The notes beneath the pieces are model-generated. The model saw only the letters and a list, made by a program, of their open reading frames with translations. It did not search any database and was not told the origin of the DNA. A stretch of DNA of 9,775 nt from a bacterium (GTDB lineage Bacteria > 4484-113 > JALSIF01), in NCBI GenBank assembly GCA_026981635.1, contig JALSIF010000294.1, forward strand, positions 1 through 9,775, read 5' to 3'. Of the stretch, positions 1-6,520 are shown piece after piece (positions within the stretch are counted from its first letter, which is position 1; each line of letters opens with the position of its first letter). A program made the position numbers and the translations under genes.

Positions 1-1
1 T

Positions 2-454
2 AGCCCCGGCCAAGTGGGAAAGCGACTAGGAGAAGATTCGGAAATTTTTCTGAAGTTGGTAGTGGCCCAACTCCGTCAACAGAACCCCCTCAAACCGCTG
101 GACAACGCTGAGATGATGCAGCAGCTTGCCGCCTTCAACCAGGTGGAGCAGCTAATCAACCTCAATGAGAACTTCACCCGCCTGCTGGGAAACCGGGAGC
201 TCATTGAGGCCAACGGCCTGGTGGGCAGGTTTGTGGAGGGGGTGGACGCCAACGGCAACCTGATCCGTGGAGTGGTCACCAGGGTGGAGCGAATTGACGG
301 GGTGGTTACTCTGAAAGTTGGCGACCAGCTCCTGCTACTCAGTCAGGTGACCACGGTGGCCCTGGACGAGAGCGGCTCGGCCCTGGGAGAGGCCAGCAAC
401 CAGGAGGGGGAGAAGAGCACGGCTCCCTTCAGTGAGGAGGACCAGTCGTCGTGA
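2..454 (+). CDS. flgD: Flagellar hook assembly protein FlgD, 5'-partial
   Basis: FlgD is the hook cap/scaffold protein that lets FlgE subunits polymerise at the distal end of the growing hook. The visible 150 residues contain the family's N-terminal signature (FLKLVVAQLRQQNPLKPLDN, then QQLAAFNQVEQLINLNENF). A short beta-rich tail follows (GLVGRFVEGVDANGNLIRGV through LLLLSQVTTV), as in the short FlgD proteins of Gram-positives that lack the large FLN-type domain. The frame is open to the left edge. A GTG at 14 is the only internal candidate start and has no Shine-Dalgarno sequence before it, so the true start is probably outside the window. The last residues are acidic and serine-rich. The stop overlaps the next start as GTGA (451-454), implying translational coupling. 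The family call is firm; the exact N-terminus is unknown. Confidence 0.9.
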   Translation, partial: SPGQVGKRLGEDSEIFLKLVVAQLRQQNPLKPLDNAEMMQQLAAFNQVEQLINLNENFTRLLGNRELIEANGLVGRFVEGVDANGNLIRGVVTRVERIDGVVTLKVGDQLLLLSQVTTVALDESGSALGEASNQEGEKSTAPFSEEDQSS

Positions 455-1005
455 GCCAGTTTGATCCACGCATCGGTGGGCTGGTCTCCCTACCCCACTC
501 CCAGGGGGTAGGGCAGGGCAGGAGGCAGGAGCAGATAGCCCCGGCCAAGGCGGCAGACACGGGCTTTGCCGAGGTCCTCAGGGAGAAGCTTGCTGCTGCC
601 GGCCTTGAGCTTTCGGCCCATGCCCAGAGGAGGCTGACAAGCCGGGGGATCAGACTGGACGAGCAGAGAACAGAGAAGATCGGTGAGGTGGTTGAGCTTC
701 TGGCCAGCAAGGGAGCGCGGGAGGCGCTGCTGGTGCTGGAGGACGGTGCCCTGGTGGTTAGCGTCAGGGCGCGGAAGGTAATCACCGCTCTCTCCCTGGG
801 CGATCTCAGGGAGCGGGTGGTTACCGGCATTGATGCGGCGGCCTTTGTGGAAGTGAGGGGGCAAGCCAAGGGAGTGGACGCTGCCCAAGGCAGCGGGCTT
901 CCGGCCGGGGGAGCGACCGAACCCGGCCCCCCACCTCCTTCCGCAAACGGCCTGCCTGGTCAGGTTTCCCCGCCAGGGAGAGAGGAACTAGGAAAGGACC
1001 ACTAA
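451..1005 (+). CDS. Flagellar operon protein, TIGR02530 type
   Basis: This 184-residue protein belongs to the small family found between flgD and flgE in many Gram-positive and deep-branching bacteria; its molecular role is not established. The diagnostic core is at residues 48-125: LSAHAQRRLTSRGIRL, then a helix with KIGEVVELLASKGAREALLV, then VVSVRARKVITAL and VVTGIDAAAFV. The N-terminal 40 residues are basic and Gln-rich. The C-terminal 50 residues are low-complexity Gly/Pro-rich and probably disordered. The GTG start at 451 overlaps the flgD stop by 4 bases and is preceded by GAGGAGG about 10 bases upstream. Its position in the hook cluster suggests a part in hook or rod-hook assembly, but that is inference from context. 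Confidence in the family is high. Confidence 0.85.
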   Translation: MSQFDPRIGGLVSLPHSQGVGQGRRQEQIAPAKAADTGFAEVLREKLAAAGLELSAHAQRRLTSRGIRLDEQRTEKIGEVVELLASKGAREALLVLEDGALVVSVRARKVITALSLGDLRERVVTGIDAAAFVEVRGQAKGVDAAQGSGLPAGGATEPGPPPPSANGLPGQVSPPGREELGKDH

Positions 1006-1023
1006 CAAGGAGGTGGTGGAAAG

Positions 1024-3321
1024 ATGGCAAGTGCATTCTTTACCGCGGCGAGTGGCATCCGCAACATGCAGACCAAGCTGGATGTCATCGCCAACAACAT
1101 CGCCAACATCAACACGGTTGGCTACAAGTCAAGCACGATCCTCTTCGGTGAGCTTCTAAGCCAGATCATCCGCGGGGCCAGTGCTCCAACCGCCTCGCTG
1201 GGTGGGACCAACCCCATCCAGGTGGGGCTGGGCAGCTTTATCGCTGCCATCTCCACCAACTTCACCCAGACCGGCTTTGAGCGCACCGAACGCCCCACCG
1301 ATGTGGCCATCAATGGTCGGGGCTTCTTCGTCACCCGCCAAGGTAACCAACTCTTCTACACCCGGGCGGGAAACTTCGGGGTTGACGCCCAAGGTCACCT
1401 GGTTACCCCCGATGGCCGTTTTGTACAGGGGTTTGTGGAACTGACGCCGGACGGCCAGGCGATAGATCCCAACAGTCGTATCGGTGACATCATTATTCGC
1501 TTTGGCCAGAAGTTGGAGGCTAGAGCCACAACTGAAGTGGTCTTCTCCTCAAATCTGGATGCATCCAGTGATGTGTTCGGTAGTGCTGAGCTGGTGTCCG
1601 CCGGGACTACCGGCATCCAAACGGTGAGTGAAGCGATGCAACAGCGAGCCCTCATCGTTGGCACCAGTCCAGCGGTTCCAGGTTCGGTTGGTCAGATCAT
1701 CATCAATGGAGATCCCACTCCCACCACCTACGACACCACTCCTGCCACCAATTCGCTGGAAGCGGCCCAGATCATCGCCGACGCCATCAACAGTGACCCC
1801 GACATCAACCAGGCGGTCCAGGCTACGGTCAGAAACGTCAACAACCAGGGATTCGTGGTGATTCAGGCGATTCCAGTGGGGGGTTCATTTACCATTGACG
1901 GGACCGGTGCCACCGGTTCTGGTTTTGATGGACTTCCCCTCACTACGGTGGATCCGGCTCCAGAGCCCGATTTTAGGCTCGTGGGAAGAAACGAATTGGT
2001 GATAACCGATGCCCAAGCAGCGACGGTCACCACCCAAACCCCAGTGGGCTTTGGGGCCAATGCCCCCGACCCCACCTCCGACTTCACCATCAACGGGGTT
2101 TATTACCAACTTTCTGGGGGGCCAAGTGGGATCAACTTTTCAGACACTGGGACTGCAGCAGGCAACGCAGCCATCATCGCCAACATAATTAACAACACCC
2201 CCGGTACCCAGGTTAAGGCTACTGCCAATCCCAACGGAACCCTTACCATCACCCAACTCAAAGCAGGTGCCAATAATACAATTCTGATTGACTTCGGTGT
2301 ACCTCCCAACACTGTGGGTGAGCAGCCCCCTGGATCTATCGGGTTCGCTTCAATCCCCGATGATGATCCCGGTACGCCATTTACGCGGCTTATCAGCAAT
2401 GGAGTTAACGCCCGTGCGGAAGTAACCTTTATTCCTGAAGACGGTTCCCCTCCCCTGGTACGATTCTTTGAAGATAACGCTCCCGCTGGTACCGCTTCCA
2501 GTCTTGAGCGGGTGCGTCAAGCCATCACTGGACCTAACCCAACCTTCCCCCTGATTCCTGGGGTGGTCATCTCGGCGGAGGAACTCAAGCCTGGCCGGGC
2601 CATCATCCAGACCAAGGATGCCTTTCGTCACACCACTAACCGGATTGTCTATGACTCCTTGGGCAACCCCCACGACCTCAACGTCACCTTCATCCACGTG
2701 AAGGAAAATACTTGGGACTGGGTGGTAACACTGCCCAAGGAGCCCGACTTGGTGCTAACTAACAACACTGGCAGAATCACCTTTGACAACAGTGGGCTGA
2801 TAAGTGTGCCCAACCCCTCTGACCCGGTTACCTTTGAGCCTTCAGGCGCTGACCGGATGGAGATAAACTTCGTCTTTGATGGTGACGGGGAGCCGGTCGC
2901 TGGAATCACTCAGTTCTCTGCTCCCACTACCACAGCAATCATAGAACAAGACGGCTTTCCCATGGGCGTTCTCCAGTCCTTTGAAATTGATCAAAATGGG
3001 GTGATAAGTGGCCTGTTTGATAACGGCCAGGTTCGCCCCATCGCCCAGCTTGCCTTGGCCGACTTTAACAATCCGCAGGGTCTACAGCGCTCAGGTAACA
3101 CCTCCTTCATTGAGAGCGACAACTCGGGCGTGCCCATCTTTCTCAGACCCAACACTGGCGGAGTGGGGACCATCTTCGGTGGATTCCTGGAGCAATCCAA
3201 TGTTGACTTGACCAGTGAGTTTACTCAGTTAATCATCGCCCAGCGGGGCCTGCAGGCAAACTCCAGGGTCTTTACCACCCAGGACCAGGTGCTGGAGGAG
3301 ATCGTCAACCTGAGGAGATAG
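1024..3321 (+). CDS. flgE: Flagellar hook protein FlgE, long form with inserted domains
   Basis: FlgE forms the curved hook that joins the flagellar rod to the filament; it is exported by the flagellar type III system. Residues 1-40 carry the rod/hook N-terminal helix (SGIRNMQTKLDVIANNIANI, NTVGYK). Residues 85-137 hold the conserved FERTERPTDVAINGRGFFV and FYTRAGNF segments. Residues 535-700 match the hook D2 region (RIVYDSLGNPHDLNVTF, GVISGLFDNGQ, ALADFNNPQGLQRSGN). Residues 718-765 are the C-terminal helix (GGFLEQSNVDLTSEFTQLI, QRGLQANSRVFTTQDQ). At 765 residues it is nearly twice the enteric length of about 400. The surplus lies at about 200-530 and includes two repeats resembling flagellin IN motifs. 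No cysteine is present. AAGGAGG at 1007-1013 supports the ATG at 1024, 18 bases after the previous stop. Confidence 0.95.
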   Translation: MASAFFTAASGIRNMQTKLDVIANNIANINTVGYKSSTILFGELLSQIIRGASAPTASLGGTNPIQVGLGSFIAAISTNFTQTGFERTERPTDVAINGRGFFVTRQGNQLFYTRAGNFGVDAQGHLVTPDGRFVQGFVELTPDGQAIDPNSRIGDIIIRFGQKLEARATTEVVFSSNLDASSDVFGSAELVSAGTTGIQTVSEAMQQRALIVGTSPAVPGSVGQIIINGDPTPTTYDTTPATNSLEAAQIIADAINSDPDINQAVQATVRNVNNQGFVVIQAIPVGGSFTIDGTGATGSGFDGLPLTTVDPAPEPDFRLVGRNELVITDAQAATVTTQTPVGFGANAPDPTSDFTINGVYYQLSGGPSGINFSDTGTAAGNAAIIANIINNTPGTQVKATANPNGTLTITQLKAGANNTILIDFGVPPNTVGEQPPGSIGFASIPDDDPGTPFTRLISNGVNARAEVTFIPEDGSPPLVRFFEDNAPAGTASSLERVRQAITGPNPTFPLIPGVVISAEELKPGRAIIQTKDAFRHTTNRIVYDSLGNPHDLNVTFIHVKENTWDWVVTLPKEPDLVLTNNTGRITFDNSGLISVPNPSDPVTFEPSGADRMEINFVFDGDGEPVAGITQFSAPTTTAIIEQDGFPMGVLQSFEIDQNGVISGLFDNGQVRPIAQLALADFNNPQGLQRSGNTSFIESDNSGVPIFLRPNTGGVGTIFGGFLEQSNVDLTSEFTQLIIAQRGLQANSRVFTTQDQVLEEIVNLRR

Positions 3322-3334
3322 TAAGGGCTGGTTA

Positions 3335-3365
3335 GGGGCAGGGGAGCCCGAGGCTTCCCTGCCCC
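3335..3365 (+). terminator. Strong intergenic hairpin between flgE and flbD
   Basis: A 14-base stem (GGGGCAGGGGAGCC at 3335-3348, GGCTTCCCTGCCCC at 3352-3365) closes on a 3-base loop (CGA), with 13 Watson-Crick pairs and one G-U pair. It begins 13 bases after the flgE stop. The following bases (CGTATAATC) lack a U-tract, so it is not a canonical intrinsic terminator. It could attenuate read-through, protect the 3' end of the flgE message, or both. The structure is read directly; its function is inferred. Confidence 0.5.
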
Positions 3366-3367
3366 CG

Positions 3368-3373
3368 TATAAT
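3368..3373 (+). promoter_or_regulatory. Candidate -10 element upstream of flbD
   Basis: A perfect TATAAT lies 17 bases before the flbD ATG, directly after the hairpin. Transcription from it would begin near 3380, close to a TAAGGA ribosome-binding sequence (3379-3384), giving a very short leader. The bases where a -35 box would sit (about 3345-3350, AGCCCG) do not match TTGACA and no extended -10 TG is present, so this is a weak call. Confidence 0.3.
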
Positions 3374-3390
3374 CTGGGTAAGGAAGCTCC

Positions 3391-3642
3391 ATGATCAGGG
3401 TGACCAGAGTTGATGGGACCGAGCAGATCATCAACGCTGAGCTGATTGAGGTTATCTCGCCTGGCACCGACACCATCATCACCCTCACAACCGGTAGAAA
3501 GATCAGGGTAAGAGAAGGGGTGGAGGAGCTGGTGGATCGCATTGTTGAGTACAAGCGTCGCATCCACTACCTGACCATCGTGACTGAGAAGGGGGAACTG
3601 GACGAGGAGGCCAGGGCGGCCGAGGTCAAGGAGAAGCTTTAG
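3391..3642 (+). CDS. flbD: FlbD/SwrD family flagellar protein
   Basis: This 83-residue protein matches the small FlbD (YlzI/SwrD) family of flagellar operons. In Bacillus subtilis the family member SwrD is needed for full flagellar power and swarming, but the mechanism is unclear. The signature is visible: MIRVTRVDGTEQIINAELIE (residues 1-20), then a beta-hairpin segment IISPGTDTIITLTTGRKI-like at 21-40, and VREGVEELVDRIVEYKRRIH at 40-59. The last 20 residues are charged and probably helical. TAAGGA 6 bases before the ATG supports the start. It ends 3 bases before fliM, so the two are surely cotranslated. This FlbD should not be confused with the Caulobacter sigma-54 regulator of the same name, which is unrelated. 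Confidence 0.9.
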   Translation: MIRVTRVDGTEQIINAELIEVISPGTDTIITLTTGRKIRVREGVEELVDRIVEYKRRIHYLTIVTEKGELDEEARAAEVKEKL

Positions 3643-3645
3643 GGA

Positions 3646-4647
3646 ATGAATGAGGAAACCATCACTCCGGAAGAGCTGGAGCAGCTGCTTGCGGCGGTAG
3701 GCGAGGAGTCCTTTGAGCAGGTCCAGACGCCCCCCGAACAGCCGGAGAGAAAGCACAAGATAAAGCTCTACGACTTCAAGCGCCCCGACCGCTTCAATCG
3801 TGAGCAGATCCGCACCATCTACATGCTCCACGAGACCTTCTGTCGACTGTGGAGCGGGAGGCTTTCCAACTGGCTAAGGACTATCGTCTCCATGTCGGTC
3901 CTCTCGGTTGACCAGGTGACCTACAGCGAGTTTCTGGAATCCATCCCCAGCCCCTCCATCCTGGCCATTCTGGCGGTGGAACCGCTGGAGGGGAGGGCAC
4001 TGATGGAGTTTTCCCCTTCCATCGCCTTTCCCATCATTGACCGCCTGCTGGGGGGAAGCGGCGAGAGCCAGATCCAACCCCGCGAGCTTACCGACATTGA
4101 GGAACGCATCATCTCAAACATCGTGGATGAGAGCCTGGTCTTTCTGCGCGAGGCGTGGGAGGCAATGGTTGAGCTTGAGCCGGAACTCATGCGGCTGGAG
4201 GCAAACCCCCTCTTTGTACAGCTGGTTCCTCCCAACGACATGGTGCTGGTCATTGCCATGGAGACCAGGCTGCAGGCCTTCTCCGGCCTGATCAACCTGG
4301 TCTACCCCTACGTGCTGCTGGAGCCCATTCTGGACAAGCTCACTGCCCAGACCCTCTACTCCAGCCAGTCGGCCGGTGCCAGCCCCGAGGTCAAGAAGCT
4401 CATCTCGGAAACGGTGAGGAGGGCACCGGTTGATGTGAGTGTGAGGGTGGGAAGGTGTGAGCTGACCTTCGGAGAGATCATGCAGCTTGAGGAGGGTGAC
4501 GTAGTTCGTCTGGACAGCCAGGTGGACGACGACCTGGACATCTTCGTGGGGGGCCGGCTCAAGTTCAAGGGACGCCCCGGCATCTACCGTGGCAGGATGG
4601 CCTGTCACATAACCCGACTGGTCAAGGATGAAGAGCTGGAGGAGTAG
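3646..4647 (+). CDS. fliM: Flagellar motor switch protein FliM
   Basis: FliM forms the middle of the cytoplasmic C-ring, binds phosphorylated CheY and transmits the switch signal to FliG. The 333-residue length is typical. Residues 5-16 (TITPEELEQLLA) occupy the place of the CheY-P docking peptide, whose usual form is LSQxEIDALL; only the helical pattern and the final LL are kept. Residues 38-60 (KIKLYDFKRPDRFNREQIRT) are the standard entry to the CheC-like middle domain (about 45-235). That domain includes LLGGSGE at 134-140, the Gly-rich loop that contacts FliG. Residues 255-328 form the SpoA/FliN-like C-terminal domain (VDVSVRVGRCELTFGEIMQL, LEEGDVVRLD). It starts 3 bases after flbD and ends 3 bases before fliY. 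Confidence 0.96.
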   Translation: MNEETITPEELEQLLAAVGEESFEQVQTPPEQPERKHKIKLYDFKRPDRFNREQIRTIYMLHETFCRLWSGRLSNWLRTIVSMSVLSVDQVTYSEFLESIPSPSILAILAVEPLEGRALMEFSPSIAFPIIDRLLGGSGESQIQPRELTDIEERIISNIVDESLVFLREAWEAMVELEPELMRLEANPLFVQLVPPNDMVLVIAMETRLQAFSGLINLVYPYVLLEPILDKLTAQTLYSSQSAGASPEVKKLISETVRRAPVDVSVRVGRCELTFGEIMQLEEGDVVRLDSQVDDDLDIFVGGRLKFKGRPGIYRGRMACHITRLVKDEELEE

Positions 4648-4650
4648 ACC

Positions 4651-5715
4651 ATGGCAGATGAAGGTCAGGAAAAGGACGTCGGTTTGAGTGAGGAGGAGAT
4701 CAGCGGACTTCTCAACCCCGGCGAAGGGGCTCCTTCCGCCACCGGCGAGGTGGGAGAGGAGGAGCTGCTCAATTTGGTGGAGGAGGCTGAGAAGGAGGTA
4801 GGGGAGGAGCTTTCAGCCGCCCTCACCACAGCCCTCAAGCGCGAGCGACCGGTCTCGGTCAAGAACCTGGACGTCTTTGCTACCAGCAGTGAGGAACTTT
4901 CCCGCATTGTCACCCCAGGGGACTTCGCCGTCAGGGTGGCATTTAACGTCAAGGGAGAGGAACACGCCCACTTCTTCAGCCTGGAGAAGGATGTGGCGGT
5001 GCGCTTTGCCAGCCATGCACTGGGCAAGGAGGAGCCGGGTGAGGAACTGGATGAGGAGGCCCAGGCAGCCCTCACCGAGGTGTTTACCACCTTGGCTGGG
5101 GCGGTGGCCAATCGGCTGGGCAAGCTGGTGGGGGGCAGTGTTGAAATAGGTGAGGTGGCCCCGGTGGCGGTGGTTGAGGCGGGAGGCTTTGAGGAGCTGG
5201 GGGAAAGCTTCTTCCACGCCACCTACCTGCTTGAGGTGGACGGGGAGGAGGTCACCGTATACCACTTCTTCCCCCGATCCCATGCCCTCGTTTTGGCCGA
5301 GGCCAGATCGCCAGGGGTGGAGATGGCTCCCCTGGCCGCAGGGCCGGGTCCAGGCGCTCAGCCGAGCGAGGCTCCAGCGACCGAAGAGGAGCCACCGCCA
5401 ACCGTCAAGCGGGCCGTTTTTGAGGAGCTTTCCCCCTCCGCACCCTCTACCCAGCCCAGAAACATTGACATCCTGCTGGATGTTCCCATGGAGATTACCG
5501 TGGAGCTGGGACGTACCCAGGTTCCCATTCAGCAGATCCTGGAGTTTGGGCAGGGGAGCCTAATCACACTGGACAAACTGGCCGGGGAGCCGGTTGACCT
5601 GTTGGTCAATGGCAAATACTTTGCCAAGGGCGAGGTGGTGGTGATTGACGAAAACTTCGGGGTGCGGATCACCTCCATCCTCAGTCCGGAGGAGCGCCTG
5701 AAAAGGTTGCGTTAG
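4651..5715 (+). CDS. fliY: Flagellar motor switch protein FliY (CheC-like domain plus FliN domain)
   Basis: FliY replaces FliN in the C-ring of Gram-positive and related bacteria and, in B. subtilis, also dephosphorylates CheY-P. The 354 residues begin with LSEEEISGLL (12-21), a good match to the CheY-P docking peptide. A CheC/CheX-like domain follows (about 65-215), then a Pro/Ala/Glu-rich linker (225-262) and a C-terminal SpoA/FliN domain (270-346: IDILLDVPMEITVELGRTQV, GSLITLDKLAGEPVDLLVNG). The helix that should hold the phosphatase motif (S/D-xxx-E-xx-N) reads ALTEVFTTLAG at 140-150: Glu143 remains, but the Asn position is Thr146 and the upstream Ser/Asp is Ala. Phosphatase activity is therefore doubtful. 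The N-terminal 65 residues are strongly acidic. This is the last flagellar gene here; the next gene converges on it 18 bases downstream. Confidence 0.93.
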   Translation: MADEGQEKDVGLSEEEISGLLNPGEGAPSATGEVGEEELLNLVEEAEKEVGEELSAALTTALKRERPVSVKNLDVFATSSEELSRIVTPGDFAVRVAFNVKGEEHAHFFSLEKDVAVRFASHALGKEEPGEELDEEAQAALTEVFTTLAGAVANRLGKLVGGSVEIGEVAPVAVVEAGGFEELGESFFHATYLLEVDGEEVTVYHFFPRSHALVLAEARSPGVEMAPLAAGPGPGAQPSEAPATEEEPPPTVKRAVFEELSPSAPSTQPRNIDILLDVPMEITVELGRTQVPIQQILEFGQGSLITLDKLAGEPVDLLVNGKYFAKGEVVVIDENFGVRITSILSPEERLKRLR

Positions 5716-5733
5716 CTCTATCCCCTTCCTGAT

Positions 5734-6477
5734 CTAGCGGTGGGAAGTAAGCCTGAGCTGATAGAGGGAGCCAAAGTGCCACTTTTCCACCAGATGGAGC
5801 CCCTGGGCCGCAGCCAGGTCCAGGTAGTAGCTCAGTGGCTTGGCTCTGGTTGAGGCCCCTCGCCTTACCACCCCTGCCCTGATCAGGGCGTCAAGCAGGG
5901 CACGCTGACCACGGCAGTAGACCGAGAGCCAGAGTTCGCCACCCGGCTTGAGGATACGGGCAAACTCTCCCAGCAGCCGTCCCGGCTCCTTCATTCCCTC
6001 CAGTCCCCACTGGCAGAGGGCAGCATCAAAACAGTCATCGGCGAAGGGGAGGGTCGTGTCGCCCCCCAGCAGAAGGAGGAAGATGCGGTCGGGTTCCTGG
6101 TGGCTGAGTTCCCTGATGCTTACCAGCGATTCCAGGGACTGGCCGGCAATCACCGCAACCTCTGCCCCGGAGTGGCCGATAGCCTCCTTGGCCAACATCC
6201 CGCCATAGAGGGGAAACTCAATCAGCCTGGTGTCGGCAAAGCTCTCGTAGAAGCGGATCGCCTGGGTGCGATAGTAGCTTGGATCGGCCAGCTCTCCCAT
6301 GATGATGCGGGAAAGTACTCCCGGCCCCTTCACTTCGCTTGGCTTTCTTCTCTGGGCCTTCTCCTGACTGGCCTGAGCAAGCACCAGCACCTCGGAGTGT
6401 TCGGGGTGTGGGATGAGTTCAAATCCAGGTTGGATTAGTTCGCCTAGTTTCTGGTTTATTATCCTTCCCTCTATCAC
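5734..6477 (-). CDS. Class I SAM-dependent methyltransferase-like protein, degenerate motif I
   Basis: This 247-residue protein has the second half of a Methyltransf_11/UbiE-type fold: GGDTTLPFADDCFDAAL at residues 138-154 (acidic loop plus motif II) and EFARILKPGGELWLSVY at about 171-187 (motif III). The segment FYESFADTRLIEFPLYGG ahead of it fits the usual lead-in helix. The SAM-binding loop, normally D/E-xGxGxG, reads VAVIAGQSLESL at 107-118 and lacks the glycine pattern. It may be a diverged enzyme or a non-catalytic relative; no substrate can be named. I start it at the GTG complementary to 6475-6477, which has AGAAGG (6487-6492, minus strand) 9 bases upstream. A longer reading to 6594 would run into the divergent epimerase gene and has a Gly/Cys-rich non-family N-terminus. 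It converges with fliY and diverges from mce. Confidence 0.7.
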   Translation of the reverse strand: MIEGRIINQKLGELIQPGFELIPHPEHSEVLVLAQASQEKAQRRKPSEVKGPGVLSRIIMGELADPSYYRTQAIRFYESFADTRLIEFPLYGGMLAKEAIGHSGAEVAVIAGQSLESLVSIRELSHQEPDRIFLLLLGGDTTLPFADDCFDAALCQWGLEGMKEPGRLLGEFARILKPGGELWLSVYCRGQRALLDALIRAGVVRRGASTRAKPLSYYLDLAAAQGLHLVEKWHFGSLYQLRLTSHR

Positions 6478-6500
6478 CGGATTTAGCCTTCTCCCCTGGT

Positions 6501-6507
6501 TATAATA
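6501..6507. promoter_or_regulatory. Shared divergent -10 element for the methyltransferase and mce genes
   Basis: TATAATA reads as a perfect TATAAT on the + strand (6501-6506) and as TATTAT, one mismatch from consensus, on the - strand (6507-6502). The + reading is 9 bases before the mce GTG. The - reading would start transcription near 6495, about 18 bases before the methyltransferase GTG, leaving room for its AGAAGG site. It is the only AT-rich stretch in the 38-base intergenic region. Neither direction has a clear -35 box. The sequence is certain; promoter activity is inferred. Confidence 0.5.
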
Positions 6508-6508
6508 C

Positions 6509-6520
6509 CCCACCGGTGGG
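6509..6520. promoter_or_regulatory. Perfect 12-bp palindrome over the mce start, possible operator
   Basis: CCCACCGGTGGG is a perfect 12-base palindrome lying 2 bases after the TATAAT box and including the mce GTG start codon (6516-6518). A factor bound here would cover the predicted mce transcription start and the upstream region of the divergent promoter. A similar CCCAC...GTGGG repeat sits in the same place at the lipoprotein gene (8544-8558). Operator function is inference. Confidence 0.35.

Noticed and set aside
1-549. A 14-base exact repeat, TAGCCCCGGCCAAG, at 1-14 and 536-549
   Set aside because: Both copies lie in coding sequence in different amino-acid contexts, and one such match in about 10 kb of GC-rich sequence is not surprising.
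1181-1444. An 87-residue + strand frame inside flgE
   Set aside because: It lies within the conserved N-terminal domain of flgE in another frame and is Pro/Ser-rich without any motif.
4665-5222. A 185-residue open frame on the minus strand opposite fliY
   Set aside because: Its composition is mostly Ser, the mirror of the acidic Glu-rich fliY N-terminus, and it has no domain-like pattern.
5716-5733. A possible bidirectional terminator between the convergent fliY and methyltransferase genes
   Set aside because: The gap is only 18 bases and I see no inverted repeat or T-run in it or just around it.
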